From Mangrovibacterium marinum (GTDB taxonomy: Bacteria; Bacteroidota; Bacteroidia; Bacteroidales; Prolixibacteraceae): DNA of 64,000 bases. The translations under genes were made by a program, and so were the position numbers. The notes below the pieces were generated by a model, which saw only the letters and a program-made list of their open reading frames with translations, had not been told where the DNA came from and ran no database searches. The stretch is from the NCBI RefSeq assembly GCF_003046625.1, contig NZ_QAAD01000003.1:1-64000 (forward strand). The letters are read 5' to 3'. This document shows, piece after piece, positions 17,067 through 27,400 of this stretch (the stretch's first letter is position 1; every line of letters starts with the position of its first letter).

Positions 17067-17102
17067 GTGAAAATGGCGGTGGATTCTCACCGCCATTTTC
17101 AC
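17067..17102. terminator. Perfect hairpin terminator after the CDGSH gene
   Basis: The 15-base arm at 17067-17081 is perfectly complementary to 17088-17102 around a six-base loop. Confidence 0.85.
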
Positions 17103-17183
17103 ATTCTTTATAGTTCGCTCCGCATTTTTAAGACTCGCCTGCCACTATAATTTGTACCTTGCCGGCCAAGTTGAAAATCGCCC

Positions 17184-17762
17184 ATGAAAAAACTAAGTTT
17201 ACTTTTTGCCGCTATTTTTGTTGCAACCGCCAGCTTTGCGCAGACCGAAACCGAGACTTCAACATTTTACAGTGCCGAATTTAACTGGCACATCGACCTT
17301 CCTCCGGGCTTCGAACAAATTGAAGCTGCTGTTTGGGATCTGCAAAAGGGAGTACCCGACAGTCTGCTGACCGACAGCCTTGACCATGGCTACCCCAAAA
17401 CAATTCTGGCTTTCAAAAGCGCCGACTATAACTACTTTGAGTCGAACTGGCAACATTACGACAAATTGGAACGTGGAGATTATCAGGATCATTGCCAATC
17501 GGTGGCAAACCAGCTTTACCAAACCTTTGCCGATCAATTTCCGGAAGCGCAAATTGACACCGCCAGCAGTAACCAACTGGTCGGAACCCTCGATTTTGAA
17601 AAATTTGTTCTCAAAATGACCCTGCCAAACGGGGTTACGCTCAATTCGTATATGTATAGCCGTCTGTTTGGCGACAAAGAGTTCTCGGCCAATGTATTTT
17701 ATGTGAACAACGAACTGGGAACCATGCTGCTGCAATCGTGGTTGTATTCGCGTTTTGAATAG
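17184..17762 (+). CDS. Exported protein of unknown function
   Basis: The 192-residue product starts with a clear signal peptide (MKKLSLLFAAIFVATASFAQ) cleaved after Ala-Gln or nearby. The mature part reads FYSAEFNWHIDLPPGFEQIE and later contains beta strands typical of small periplasmic proteins (GTLDFEKFVLKMTLPNGV). There are no Cys residues, metal motifs or membrane spans. A TATAATTTG sequence at about 17146 is close to, but not exactly, the expected -7 box. The gene stands alone between a strong terminator and repeat copy B. I do not recognise the family. Confidence 0.8.
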   Translation: MKKLSLLFAAIFVATASFAQTETETSTFYSAEFNWHIDLPPGFEQIEAAVWDLQKGVPDSLLTDSLDHGYPKTILAFKSADYNYFESNWQHYDKLERGDYQDHCQSVANQLYQTFADQFPEAQIDTASSNQLVGTLDFEKFVLKMTLPNGVTLNSYMYSRLFGDKEFSANVFYVNNELGTMLLQSWLYSRFE

Positions 17763-17789
17763 CCTTCCGATCGATTCAACCGATCAAAA

Positions 17790-18262
17790 ATCTCATGGTT
17801 CCGGAGAATCTGCAAGAATCGTGAAAGTTGACGATTTTGAATATGCTGTTGTTCCGGTTGTCACAAGTTGTCGGGTTGTCTTGGTTTCCCGTTGTCGTTG
17901 TTGTCACAAGTTGTCGGGTTGTCGGCCTAAAACGCCATCAACAAGAAAGAAGGCGTTTCGATCAATGCCAAAACGTTGGAAACCGGTTGGCCTGGTTTTA
18001 TCAAGTGTTCACATTCGAAAATGCTATAAAGAAAAGAAACAGAGTGATGTTTCTTAAGAGACCGGAATCAAACGGAAAGCTTTCTGCAATCCCGGAGGGA
18101 TACAATTTGGGTAGCTTTGGCATTTCCGTGGGTAAAATTCCGTCCCGTACGGGACGGGAGAATCTTTATGTTGACACATGTGCTACCCAAATTCTACCGT
18201 CTTACAGGCTATCTTACCCACTGAAATAGAATCGGTATTGGATGGCTAAGCCATCGCTAAAA
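17790..18262 (-). repeat. Dispersed non-coding repeat, copy B (inverted)
   Basis: Read on the minus strand this copy has the same order of blocks as copy A: GGCTTAGCC block (about 18245), inverted arms GCTACCCAAATT (18182-18193) and AATTTGGGTAGC (18104-18115) around CCGTCCCGTACGGGACGG (18140-18157), CCCTCCGGGATTGCAG, CGTTTGATTCCGG, GGCCAACCGG, TTTTGGCATTGATCGAAACG, a GACAAC run (17848-17923), and a last block near 17790. It fills the space between two convergent genes. Confidence 0.85.
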
Positions 18263-18315
18263 ACACATTTTCAAGGCGAAAGAAATGCTCTGAAGCATCA
18301 TTAAAAGGACTAAAA

Positions 18316-18340
18316 AAAAGCTACCGGTGCGGTAGCTTTT
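18316..18340. terminator. Bidirectional hairpin terminator
   Basis: AAAAGCTACCG (18316-18326) and CGGTAGCTTTT (18330-18340) form a perfect stem with a three-base loop, with A/T runs on both sides. It ends the minus-strand gene at 18344 and would also stop transcription from the left. Confidence 0.9.
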
Positions 18341-18343
18341 CGT

Positions 18344-19156
18344 TTATTGTTTTTGAAGATTAATCACTTCTTTCTGGTCTCCGGAGGAAACTGATATTTT
18401 CAATTCCGTTCCGCTTTGCTGAGCGACGCCATTCCAAACGACACCATCGGGCTGCGTCCATGTAACCGAATAAATACCGGCGATATCCGAAGCTTTAATC
18501 TGAGCAATCTCTTGTAGCTTTTCATAACCTAATCCTTGTCCATTCAGGATGATGAGGCTTCCGACACCGCCTTCCCCGGTACGGTAATCAACCAAATATT
18601 TCTCATTGAAATAAATATTCGTGGGTTGATAAGCCGATGAACTTTCCGTTTTTTGAACCTCGGGTTTGGTTGGAGCCACCGCCACGACCGGCTTTTCAGT
18701 CGCTTGTGGTACTGGAGTGGCAGCCTGAGCAGCTACGGCAGCATAGGTATATTTCATTCGCGGCAGATGATCCAGATCTTTCAAGGCATCTTTAACCGCT
18801 TCAGCATACCCCTGGCGAAAATCTTTCGACATCCCGGTTCCCTCAACTGCCCAAACCTCACGATTCGTGCAGTCTTTAAACCGAAGCAATAGCTTATTGC
18901 GCAACAAGGAGTTCACCTTTTCAACCGAAACAATCAGCGCGTCGCAATAGTCGGCTGGACGCTCGGCCGTTTCGAACATACATTGAATGGACTTTTGCGC
19001 CAGCGACTGCTGAATTGCCGAGCTAACCCCATAAGGGTTAAGCCCCTTGCCGATGTCCGGTATTGTTGTTGGAATAATCACATATTTATACGTTTCCTGA
19101 GCCCACAGGCCCGTGGCCAGGGCCGCAAACACGACCATCAATAAAAATCGTTTCAT
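18344..19156 (-). CDS. Exported protein of unknown function
   Basis: The ATG at 19156 gives 270 residues; a GTG one codon earlier is also possible. A signal peptide (MKRFLLMVVFAALATGLWAQ) is followed by a domain in which YKYVIIPTTIPDIG leads on to a short alpha/beta fold, then a linker rich in Ala, Pro, Val and Thr (about 120-160), and a C-terminal domain (about 170-270) that mentions no known motif. The first domain resembles the conserved Bacteroidota proteins in which a small nucleotide-like fold examines envelope stress, but I cannot name it. The gene is single and ends at a strong terminator. Confidence 0.8.
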   Translation of the reverse strand: MKRFLLMVVFAALATGLWAQETYKYVIIPTTIPDIGKGLNPYGVSSAIQQSLAQKSIQCMFETAERPADYCDALIVSVEKVNSLLRNKLLLRFKDCTNREVWAVEGTGMSKDFRQGYAEAVKDALKDLDHLPRMKYTYAAVAAQAATPVPQATEKPVVAVAPTKPEVQKTESSSAYQPTNIYFNEKYLVDYRTGEGGVGSLIILNGQGLGYEKLQEIAQIKASDIAGIYSVTWTQPDGVVWNGVAQQSGTELKISVSSGDQKEVINLQKQ

Positions 19157-19597
19157 CACTTTTGGAGATTAATTATTTGTATTTTTCAAATTCAAACAGT
19201 ACTGTTAAGTCCGCTGGCTGCGAATTTTCATAGCCAGCACAAACTACTAATTTTGCCATTAAAACGAAAACATCGGGAACTTAAAACGATTCTTTTCTTT
19301 TATCCCATTGTTGCCGGTTTAATAGAAATCCCGACAGAAAGCATTCTGTGCTAATCCCGCATGATGCCCAAACAATTCGTGGATGGTTGCCGTATTCGCA
19401 ATTATAAGAATTAGGTATTTGTTGCGAATTGCACTATTTTTCATGAGAAGTAAGAAACAAACGAATTTGAACAATTGGTCAACCTAAACAGTGCCCAACT
19501 TGTTAAACAAACACAACAAGCTGATTTCCGCAGAGAAGCCAGTTCTATAAAAAACCAAAGTCGCAACAATCTTATTAAGTTCGTTACAATAGCTGCT
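19157..19597. other. Divergent intergenic region upstream of hemH
   Basis: About 440 bases without a supported gene, holding the starts of transcription for the minus-strand gene and hemH. No box with standard spacing is clear; a frame in phase with hemH begins at 19475 but has no start that looks better than the ATG at 19598. Confidence 0.5.
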
Positions 19598-20695
19598 ATG
19601 AAAAAAACAGGAGTATTAGTTGTTAACCTGGGAACGCCCAATAGCTTCAACAAAAAAGATGTCGCTGTTTACCTGCGTGAATTTCTAATGGATGGCCGTG
19701 TGATCGACATTGCCCATTGGAAACGCTGGATGCTCGTCAATTTAATTATCGTTCCTTTTCGGGCACCTAAAGTTGCCCGGGAATACCAAAAGCTATGGCT
19801 AAAGGAAGGCTCACCCCTAATGGTTTACGGGAGGCAGCTGGTTGATAAGCTCAACGGCAAATTCGACGATTCAGTTGTGGTTGAGCTGGCTATGCGTTAC
19901 CAGAATCCCTCAATTCAATCAGGCCTCGAAAAATTACGCCAGGCCAATGTTGAAGAGATCATTGTCTTCCCGCTATTTCCGCAATATGCCTCGGCAACAA
20001 CGGGGTCGGTCGCTGAAAAAGTCATGGAGCTGGTCTCCAAATGGAATGTCATTCCCACCATCAAAGTCATCACCAGTTATCACGACGACGACCAATACAT
20101 TGCCAATTTTGCCGATAAAATAAAAGCTGACATTCAAACTCACAAGCCGGAACACATTCTGTTCAGCTATCACGGCATACCCGAAAGACAGCTGGACAAT
20201 ATGAATGAAAACGGGCTGGAGCTTTGTTCGCGATGCCCGGCCAACAACTGCGATAAAGGCAACAAAAAGCGTTACTGTTATCGCGCGGCCTGTTTCGAAA
20301 CATCGCGCCTAATTGCTGAAAAGCTGCATCTGTCAGCGGACGGCTACACCACCTCGTTTCAGAGTCGACTGGGTAAAGACCCCTGGATTAAGCCATACAC
20401 CGATGCAACGGTGGAACAACTGGCTCAAAAGGGAACAAAAAACCTATTGGTCGTATCTCCTTCGTTTGTTGCCGACTGTTTGGAGACCACACTCGAAATC
20501 GGCGAGCAATACCGGGATCTTTTCCTCGAAAAAGGCGGACAACGCTTCAACTATACCGAAAGCCTGAATGCCGATGACCGCTGGGTGCAAACCATCTTTG
20601 ATCTGCTCAACCGCGAGATAAAAAAAAACAAGTTGCCACAAGCCGCTAAACCCGAGCGCAACATTACTGACTTAAGTGCCATAAACAGCAATTAA
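19598..20695 (+). CDS. hemH: Ferrochelatase with a cysteine cluster
   Basis: HemH inserts ferrous iron into protoporphyrin IX in the last step of haem b synthesis. The ATG at 19598 gives 365 residues beginning MKKTGVLVVNLGTPNS, the standard N-terminus; the upstream in-frame extension lacks family likeness. The SYHGIPERQ motif carries the catalytic His. Right after it comes an insertion with five cysteines (CSRCPANNCDKGNKKRYC and then AAC), in the place where a [2Fe-2S]-binding cysteine set has been reported in some bacterial ferrochelatases. The C-terminal PSFVADCLETTLE region is conserved. The gene ends at a hairpin terminator (20713-20755). Confidence 0.95.
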   Translation: MKKTGVLVVNLGTPNSFNKKDVAVYLREFLMDGRVIDIAHWKRWMLVNLIIVPFRAPKVAREYQKLWLKEGSPLMVYGRQLVDKLNGKFDDSVVVELAMRYQNPSIQSGLEKLRQANVEEIIVFPLFPQYASATTGSVAEKVMELVSKWNVIPTIKVITSYHDDDQYIANFADKIKADIQTHKPEHILFSYHGIPERQLDNMNENGLELCSRCPANNCDKGNKKRYCYRAACFETSRLIAEKLHLSADGYTTSFQSRLGKDPWIKPYTDATVEQLAQKGTKNLLVVSPSFVADCLETTLEIGEQYRDLFLEKGGQRFNYTESLNADDRWVQTIFDLLNREIKKNKLPQAAKPERNITDLSAINSN

Positions 20696-20712
20696 CAATA
20701 ATAATTAGCAAG

Positions 20713-20755
20713 AAAAAGGCAGCCTTACCCGAAATTGGGAAAGACTGCCTTTTTT
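20713..20755 (+). terminator. Intrinsic terminator of hemH
   Basis: AAAAAGGCAG (20713-20722) pairs with CTGCCTTTTT (20745-20754). Confidence 0.85.
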
Positions 20756-20810
20756 GCAATCCGGCGCTATAATCATGCGTATATTGTGTCTAGTTCCACC
20801 CAGTTTTAGC

Positions 20811-20818
20811 TATTTTTG
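20811..20818 (+). promoter_or_regulatory. Probable -7 box of the DUF1080 gene
   Basis: TATTTTTG fits TAnnTTTG and lies 26 bases before the ATG at 20844, which rules out the more upstream in-frame start at 20754. Confidence 0.5.
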
Positions 20819-20843
20819 TAGCCCGAACCCGAAAATATTCACC

Positions 20844-21509
20844 ATGTTAAGATACGCCTTCATTCCGGGCTTGATTATGCTATGCTTGGGAACACTGTCA
20901 GCACAAAAAAGCAAAGCTCTTTTTAACCAGGAAAATTTATCCGGATGGTATGCCTTTTCCAAAGAAGACGGAAAACTCGAACACGCGGAAGATCTGTTCC
21001 GGGTGTCGGACCAGATGATTCACCTTTACGGCCCTAAGGCAGGCTACCTGATGAGCCAAAAATCGTTTCGCGAATTTGTGCTGAAAGCTGAATTCCGCTG
21101 GAATACCGACACCACCTTCTCCCGCAAAAGCTCAAAGAAAAACAGTGGACTGATGTATCTGGTACCCAAATCGGCAAAAGACACCCTTTGGCCACAGGGC
21201 ATTCAATTTCAAATTAAAGAAGGAGCAACCGGCGATTTTATCCTCCTGCAGCATGTAACACTCGAACAAAACGGAACACGTAACCAACCCGGGCCAAGCG
21301 TAGTCGTTAAACGAACGGACGATGCTGAAAAAGAAGCCGGCCAATGGAACCAAATTGAAATCCGCGTTGAAAACGGCGAAATCAAACAATTGCTAAACGG
21401 CAAACTGGTGAATGAAGGACGCTATCCTTCCGTGACCAAAGGGCGAATCCTATTGCAATACGAAGGCTACCCAATTGACTTCCGGAATATCGAAATCCAA
21501 AAATTATAA
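20844..21509 (+). CDS. Exported DUF1080 (3-keto-disaccharide hydrolase-like) protein
   Basis: The ATG at 20844 gives 221 residues with a signal peptide (MLRYAFIPGLIMLCLGTLSAQ). The mature part opens FNQENLSGW and continues with FVLKAEFRWN, NSGLMYLVP and IQFQI, all of which mark the DUF1080 jelly-roll domain related to laminin G folds. Members of this large Bacteroidota family bind or cleave sugars in the envelope; some are 3-keto-glycoside hydrolases. The -7 box at 20811 supports this start. It is followed by rpiA after 23 bases, so the two may share a transcript, though their roles are not obviously linked. Substrate unknown. Confidence 0.87.
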   Translation: MLRYAFIPGLIMLCLGTLSAQKSKALFNQENLSGWYAFSKEDGKLEHAEDLFRVSDQMIHLYGPKAGYLMSQKSFREFVLKAEFRWNTDTTFSRKSSKKNSGLMYLVPKSAKDTLWPQGIQFQIKEGATGDFILLQHVTLEQNGTRNQPGPSVVVKRTDDAEKEAGQWNQIEIRVENGEIKQLLNGKLVNEGRYPSVTKGRILLQYEGYPIDFRNIEIQKL

Positions 21510-21532
21510 ATTCAGAAATAAGCTTAAGTAAA

Positions 21533-22198
21533 ATGAATCCAAAACAGCTGGTTGGCGAAAAAGCAACCGAGTACATCAAAGATGGAATGATCGTAGGACT
21601 GGGAACCGGATCGACAGCCGTCTATGCCATTCAAAAGATCGGACAACTGGTCAAAGATGGCCTGAAAATTCAAGCTGTCCCCACCTCGAAAGCCACCGAA
21701 CAGTTAGCCCGTGAGCTGAACATCCCTTTGCTCGATATCGATCAGGTTCGCTCCATCGACCTGGCTATTGACGGAGCCGATGAATTTGACCCTCAGAAAA
21801 ATTTAATTAAAGGTGGCGGCGGGGCTTTGCTGCGCGAAAAAATTGTAGCCTCAATCAGTAAAGAATTTATCTGCATTGCCGACCTGAGCAAAAGCTCCCC
21901 GGTGCTGGGCAGCTACCCCCTGCCTGTTGAAGTGACCCCCTTTGCCAGCGAACTGACCGCATACCTGCTCTCCAAGCTGGGATGCACTCCGGTGCTACGC
22001 ACGGTCAATGGAACCCCCTTCATCACCGACAATCAGAACTACATCATCGATTGTAAGTTCGAGAAAATTGAAGATCCTGCAACATTAACCATCAAACTCA
22101 ATCAGATTCCGGGAGTGGTTGAAAATGGCTTATTCGCCAATATGGCCACCCGGGTGATTTGTAACACCCCGGATGGTGAAATCCAAGTCATCGAATAA
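21533..22198 (+). CDS. rpiA: Ribose-5-phosphate isomerase A
   Basis: RpiA interconverts ribose 5-phosphate and ribulose 5-phosphate in the pentose phosphate pathway. The 221-residue length matches the E. coli enzyme (219). Conserved motifs are GLGTGSTA (about residues 23-30), the DGADEFDP catalytic loop and KGGGGALLREKIVA with the catalytic Lys/Glu region. No signal peptide, so cytoplasmic. It follows the DUF1080 gene closely and ends ahead of a strong hairpin (22297-22333). Confidence 0.96.
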   Translation: MNPKQLVGEKATEYIKDGMIVGLGTGSTAVYAIQKIGQLVKDGLKIQAVPTSKATEQLARELNIPLLDIDQVRSIDLAIDGADEFDPQKNLIKGGGGALLREKIVASISKEFICIADLSKSSPVLGSYPLPVEVTPFASELTAYLLSKLGCTPVLRTVNGTPFITDNQNYIIDCKFEKIEDPATLTIKLNQIPGVVENGLFANMATRVICNTPDGEIQVIE

Positions 22199-22296
22199 AG
22201 GCAAAAAGAAAGGCAAGGCAAAAGAACAAAAATCGTTCAACCAAGCGTTAACAATGCCTGACCATTCAGCCATTTTCGCATGAAACAGCTATAACG

Positions 22297-22333
22297 AAAA
22301 AAGGCAAGAGAACTCGTATTCTTTTGCCTTTTT
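22297..22333. terminator. Hairpin terminator between rpiA and galM
   Basis: AAAAAAGGCAA (22297-22307) pairs with TTGCCTTTTT (22324-22333). It can act for both convergent genes. Confidence 0.85.
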
Positions 22334-22349
22334 ACTTTCGTCTTTGGTC

Positions 22350-22391
22350 TTTTGACTTTTGACTTTTGACTTTTGACTTTATTCTTTTGAC
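22350..22391. repeat. Heptanucleotide tandem repeat TTTTGAC
   Basis: Four perfect tandem copies of TTTTGAC fill 22350-22377, and a fifth lies at 22385-22391. It sits between the terminator and the galM stop codon. Confidence 0.9.
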
Positions 22392-22424
22392 TTTATTTTT
22401 TTAACATTTGCCTTCTAGCTCATC

Positions 22425-23561
22425 TTATTTAGCCGAAAACTTGTAAATCGTTGTGGTGTGCAAGGTATCTCCCGGCATCAGGATTGTATTCGGGAAGTTC
22501 GGGTGATTAGGTGAATCCGGATAGTGTTGAGTTTCCAGACACAAACCCGTTCTGTGGTCAAATGTTTTACCATACTTCCCGGTTAACGAACCATCCTGAA
22601 AGTTACCCGAATAAAACTGAATAGCCGGCTCAGTGGTGAAAACCTCCATATAACGCCCCGACTCCGGCTCATAAAGGCTACCGGCCAAAGTCATCTCTCC
22701 GGCATTCTGATCCTTGTTCAGAATATAATTGTGATCGTAGCCCAAACCAAGTTTCATGGGTTCATAATCCGAATTGATCCGCTCGCCAATAACTGTCGGG
22801 CTGGTGAAATCCAAATCGGTGCCCTTAATCGAAGCGATCTCTCCTGTTGGAATCAACTCCTCGTCAATCACCGTTGTTGAGTCGGCATCCAGATACATGA
22901 CATGGCTCAAAATATCGCCGTTACCTTCCCCCTTCAGGTTAAAATACGCGTGGTTGGTCAGGTTGAACGGACAAGCTTTATCGGTTGTTGCTTCGTAATC
23001 GATTTTCAACTCGTTGTTGTCGGTTAAGGTGTAAGTTACACTCACCTGCTTATTCCCGGGGAAACCAAACTCGCCGTCAGGACTAGCAATGCTCATCACT
23101 ACGGCCTGTCCTTCGTCGGTCAGTTTTTCTTCGGCATCAAAAACACGATGTTTAAACCCGATCGGTCCATTGTGCAAACAGTTGCCATGATCGTTGGCCG
23201 GCAGCTGGTAAGTTGCTGTATCAATGGTGAATGTTGCGTTGCCAATCCGGTTGGCGTACGGCCCGATAATAGCACCGTATTCGTTATCTACATCCAGGTA
23301 TTCCTGAATCGATTTCCAGCCTAAATTAACATCTGCCAGATTTCCGTCGCGATCGGGTGCAAAAATTGAAACAATCTTACCGCCATAGTTGGTTATCGCG
23401 ACTTTCATGCCGTTGGTATTCTCCAAAATATACAAACCGGTTTGTTTACCGTCAACGGTCGTTTCAAAGTCAGCCTTGGTATAAGGCATGAGCTCTTTCT
23501 TTGCCGGCTGTTGACAGGATGCAAAAGCCAGCGCTAATACAAAGAGAGGAAGTCTTCTCAT
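22425..23561 (-). CDS. galM: Aldose 1-epimerase, lipoprotein
   Basis: The 378-residue protein interconverts alpha and beta anomers of aldoses such as galactose or glucose. A lipoprotein signal ends AFASC, so unlike E. coli GalM this enzyme is exported and anchored, a common arrangement in Bacteroidota. Conserved parts are the sugar-binding HNGPIGFKHRVF, the catalytic His in NLTNHAYFNLKGEG, DHNYIL, and the catalytic Glu in LCLETQHYPDSPN. Length is usual. The gene is monocistronic in view. Envelope placement fits it with the sugar-oxidising proteins at 13-17 kb, though they are not in one operon. Confidence 0.93.
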   Translation of the reverse strand: MRRLPLFVLALAFASCQQPAKKELMPYTKADFETTVDGKQTGLYILENTNGMKVAITNYGGKIVSIFAPDRDGNLADVNLGWKSIQEYLDVDNEYGAIIGPYANRIGNATFTIDTATYQLPANDHGNCLHNGPIGFKHRVFDAEEKLTDEGQAVVMSIASPDGEFGFPGNKQVSVTYTLTDNNELKIDYEATTDKACPFNLTNHAYFNLKGEGNGDILSHVMYLDADSTTVIDEELIPTGEIASIKGTDLDFTSPTVIGERINSDYEPMKLGLGYDHNYILNKDQNAGEMTLAGSLYEPESGRYMEVFTTEPAIQFYSGNFQDGSLTGKYGKTFDHRTGLCLETQHYPDSPNHPNFPNTILMPGDTLHTTTIYKFSAK

Positions 23562-23894
23562 AAGTGATGAATTAAGTTATTTCGTTTTATGTTGATTTTG
23601 TTCTTTGAAAAACAAAGGTGGAAAATACTTTTAAAATTGGCAACTGTTTAATATCCGAATCCGGATATTTTATCTTGTTTAAAAACATCAGGTAGAAATC
23701 GACCGGGACATGAACGGTGATGTTCAGTTCCTGCCCCAACAGCAAAGCAATGTCTTTCAATTCCCCGGGCCGATAAATCACCCCATTTTAACCGCTCGGC
23801 GTTTGTTAATAATGTTGAACGTCCACAAAATTTTCACGGATTACTGAACTCATTCTCCGCATTATCGTTTATAATTGCAGGTACATCGCAATTC
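23562..23894. other. Intergenic region between galM and the metal-efflux operon
   Basis: No gene is convincingly supported. A 64-codon minus-strand frame (23587-23781) has no recognisable features. A TATAATTG sequence near 23871, about 17 bases before the next gene's ATG, may be a weak -7 box for the efflux operon. Confidence 0.45.
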
Positions 23895-24287
23895 ATGGTT
23901 CGCAAAATCAGTCATATCACGATCATTTTTCTGTTGTTAATCCTAACAACGGGGATCACTGTATCCAAGCATTTTTGCGGAGAACAACTGGTTGATGTAG
24001 CTGTAATGACAGGCACAGCAGATGGTTGTGCAGCTGATGAGGGGGCCTGCGATGCCGACGGATGCTGCCACAACGAAAACCAGGTTTACCAGTTAGACGA
24101 AGATTACACGTCTCCATTGGTTCTGGATCATATTACGTTCTTCCCCATTGAATTGGCGACTTTTGCACTGGAATTGCTCCATGAAAGCCTGTTGGCAGAA
24201 GAAATTACAAAAATTGCTTACGCGGAATCTCCGCCGCCCAAGCTCGTGGGCGAGCGACTCTCCGACATACAGGTTTATCGTTTATGA
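23895..24287 (+). CDS. Small Cys/His-rich envelope protein (HYC_CC_PP type)
   Basis: The 130-residue product starts with a hydrophobic signal or anchor (about residues 7-25) followed by SKHFCGEQLVDVAV, and then the Cys-rich run CAADEGACDADGCC. The C-terminal region ends in a PPPK segment and a short tail. This pattern of a H-C pair, a CC pair and PP near the end is the HYC_CC_PP-type small protein that often sits ahead of CusA/CzcA genes in Bacteroidota. It probably binds a metal ion such as Cu or Zn in the periplasm, as an accessory to the pump. The pump gene follows after 126 bases. Confidence 0.85.
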   Translation: MVRKISHITIIFLLLILTTGITVSKHFCGEQLVDVAVMTGTADGCAADEGACDADGCCHNENQVYQLDEDYTSPLVLDHITFFPIELATFALELLHESLLAEEITKIAYAESPPPKLVGERLSDIQVYRL

Positions 24288-24413
24288 TTTTTTGAATCGT
24301 TCTGTTTTCAGAATCCTCTGATTACACGGACGTCCTATGCTTTTACGTAGCACTGGATCAATTGATTATTACCACTAATCAATCGACATTCAAAAATTAT
24401 AAATTCTAAAACC

Positions 24414-27400
24414 ATGCTCAACAGAATAATTCGTTTCTTTTTAGAAAACAAGCTGGTTACCTTTCTCATTCTGATTGTTTTGATCAGTTGGGGTGTTGTC
24501 AATTCACCGTTCGGGTGGAATACGGGAGTTTTGCCCTCCGACCCGGTTCCGGTGGATGCCATTCCCGACATTGGCGAGAACCAGCAAATTGTCTACACCG
24601 AGTGGCCGGGACGCAGTCCGCAGGACATTGAGGATCAGATTTCGTACCCGCTCACCACTTCACTTCTGGGAATCCCCGGCGTGAAAACCATCCGGAGCAA
24701 CTCCATCTTCGGCTTATCCAGCATCTACATCATTTTTGATGAAAATGTGGAATTTTACTGGAGCCGCACCCGGATACTCGAGAAACTAAACTCATTACCC
24801 GCCGGCACACTACCGGAGGACGTAAGCCCCTCGCTGGGGCCCGATGCAACTGCACTCGGCCAAATTTACTGGTACACACTCGAAGGGCGCGATAAGGAAG
24901 GCAAGCCGGCCGGCGGCTGGGATCCGCAGGAACTACGCTCCGTACAGGATTACTACGTACGCTACGGGCTGACTTCGGCCCCGGGAGTTGCCGAAGTGGC
25001 TTCCATCGGAGGGTTTGTGAAAGAATACCAGGTCGACATCGACCCGAATGCCATGAAAGCTGCCGGAGTCAATGTGATGCAAATTATGAATGCTGTAAAA
25101 AACAGCAACCTCGACATTGGTGCCCGTACGCTGGAATACAACCGGGCTGAATACCTGATTCGTGCGTTGGGCTACATTGAAACCATCCAGGATTTGGAGG
25201 AAAGCGTTGTGGCTGTAAACAACAATGTGCCGATCCGCATTAAAGATGTGGCCAAGGTGAATTTCGGTCCTGCCACCCGTCGCGGAGGGCTCGACAAAGG
25301 CGGGGCTGAAGCAGTGGGAGGTGTTGTAGTGGCGCGCTATGGAGCCAACCCGATGCAAACCATCGAAAACCTGAAAGCCAAAATTGCAGAGATTGCTCCC
25401 GGACTACCGTCCAAAACATTAGCCGACGGCACCGTTTCGAAAGTCACCATCGTACCATTTTACGATCGCACCGGCCTGATTAAGGAAACACTGGGAACTT
25501 TGGAAGAAGCGCTTTCGCTGGAAATCCTGATCAGCATCATCGTCGTCATTGTGCTGGTGTTGAATTTACGCGCTTCGTTCCTCATCTCCAGTTTGCTTCC
25601 CATTGGTGTATTGATGACCTTCATCTTCATGCGGCGCTTTGGCGTAGATGCCAACATTGTAGCCCTATCGGGTATTGCCATTGCCATTGGGGTGATGGTG
25701 GATGTCGGGGTCGTCTTCACCGAAAATATCATCCGGCACCTGGATATGCCCGACAACCTGGGAGCCAAAGGCAAAAAACTGCTGACCGTAATCTACGATG
25801 CAACCATTGAAGTGGCGGGAGCTGTAATCACAGCCCTGGCAACCACTGTCATTAGCTTCTTGCCGGTTTTTGCCATGGAAGCGGCCGAAGGGAAATTGTT
25901 CAAGCCATTGGCCTTCACTAAAACATTTGCCATGCTTTCGGCCTTGTTCATCGGATTGGTCTTCATTCCTGCTTTCGCCAATGTGGTTTTCTCCATCCGG
26001 TTCGATAAGCGTAAACTGAAGATTGTCTTCAACAGCATCCTGATTGGTGCCGGCATCGTGCTCCCCGTTCTATCGGGCAACTGGATTGCCCTGGCATTAA
26101 TTGCCATTGGCGTCAACAACCTGTTGGAATACCGTTGGCCGGAAAACCGCCGGCAATTCACCAATTCTATCAACGTGGGCATTACACTCACCGTTGTGGT
26201 ATTTTTCATGACCAAAGCCTGGATGCCCATGGGAGCCCAAAACTCCCTACTCGCCAACTTCCTGTTTGCCATTGCTGTTATCGGGGTGGTTTTGGGTTCA
26301 CTGATGACCATCGTCCATTTTTATGCATCCATTTTGAAATGGTGCCTGGCAAACAAATGGACTTTCCTGAGCATCCCCATTTTTGTCGTCATCCTGGGGA
26401 TTGTCATCTGGCAGGGATTCAACAAGACCTTTGGTTTCATGCCCGACTTGGTCAAAAACACGAAGACCTGGCAGGCTGCGAACGAGCGCTTCCCGGGAAT
26501 CGGAAAAGAGTTCATGCCAACGCTCGATGAAGGCTCGTTCCTTTTGATGCCAACAACGATGCCCCACTCCGGCATTCAGGAAAACCTGGATGTGATTGCC
26601 ATGCTGGATAAAAAAGTGAATGCCATTCCGGAAGTTGAAAATGTCGTCGGCAAATGGGGACGTGTAAATTCGGCACTGGATCCCGCGCCTGTTTCCATGT
26701 ACGAAAATATCATTAACTATAAACCGGAATACATCCTCAACGAAGACGGGCACCGCATGCGTTTTAAAGTGAATAAAGACAATGCATTTCTGTTGAAGGA
26801 CGGCTCCGTTTACAATCCGAAAAACGACGGATTCCGCCTGATTGATAAAGCCACGCTGGTTGAAGACAAAAACGGCGAGTACTTCCGCCAATGGCGCGAT
26901 AATATTCACTCGCCGGACGATATCTGGCAGGAGATCATCAAACAAGCCACCATTCCCGGACTGACATCTGCTCCGAAGTTACAGCCCATCCAAACACGTT
27001 TGGTGATGTTGCAAACCGGTATGCGCGCGCCAATGGGCATTAAAGTTTTCGGTCCCGATTTGGAGACCATTGAAAAAGTAGGTTACGAACTGGAGAATGA
27101 GCTGAAACAGGTTGATGGTGTGGAGCCAATGTCAGTTTTTGCCGACCGGGTTGTGGGCAAGCCCTATATTGAGCTGAAAATAAACCGGGAGGCGATTGCC
27201 CGCTATGGCTTAACCATTCAGGGGATGCAGTCGGTAATTGGAAGTGCTGTTGGCGGTATGCAAAATACAACCACCGTAGAGGGGCGCGAACGCTATCCCG
27301 TCAGGGTGCGCTATGCCCGCGAGTTTCGCGATAATCCGGATGATCTGAAGAAAGTCCTCATCCCCACCCCTGCCGGCGTTCAGGTTCCGCTGGGCGAGCT

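Noticed and set aside
17828-18229. 133-codon plus-strand frame as a gene
   Set aside because: It lies wholly inside dispersed repeat copy B; the matching frame is broken in copies A and C.
23587-23781. 64-codon minus-strand frame between galM and the efflux operon
   Set aside because: No signal, motif or promoter support; may be a remnant, but I cannot show it.
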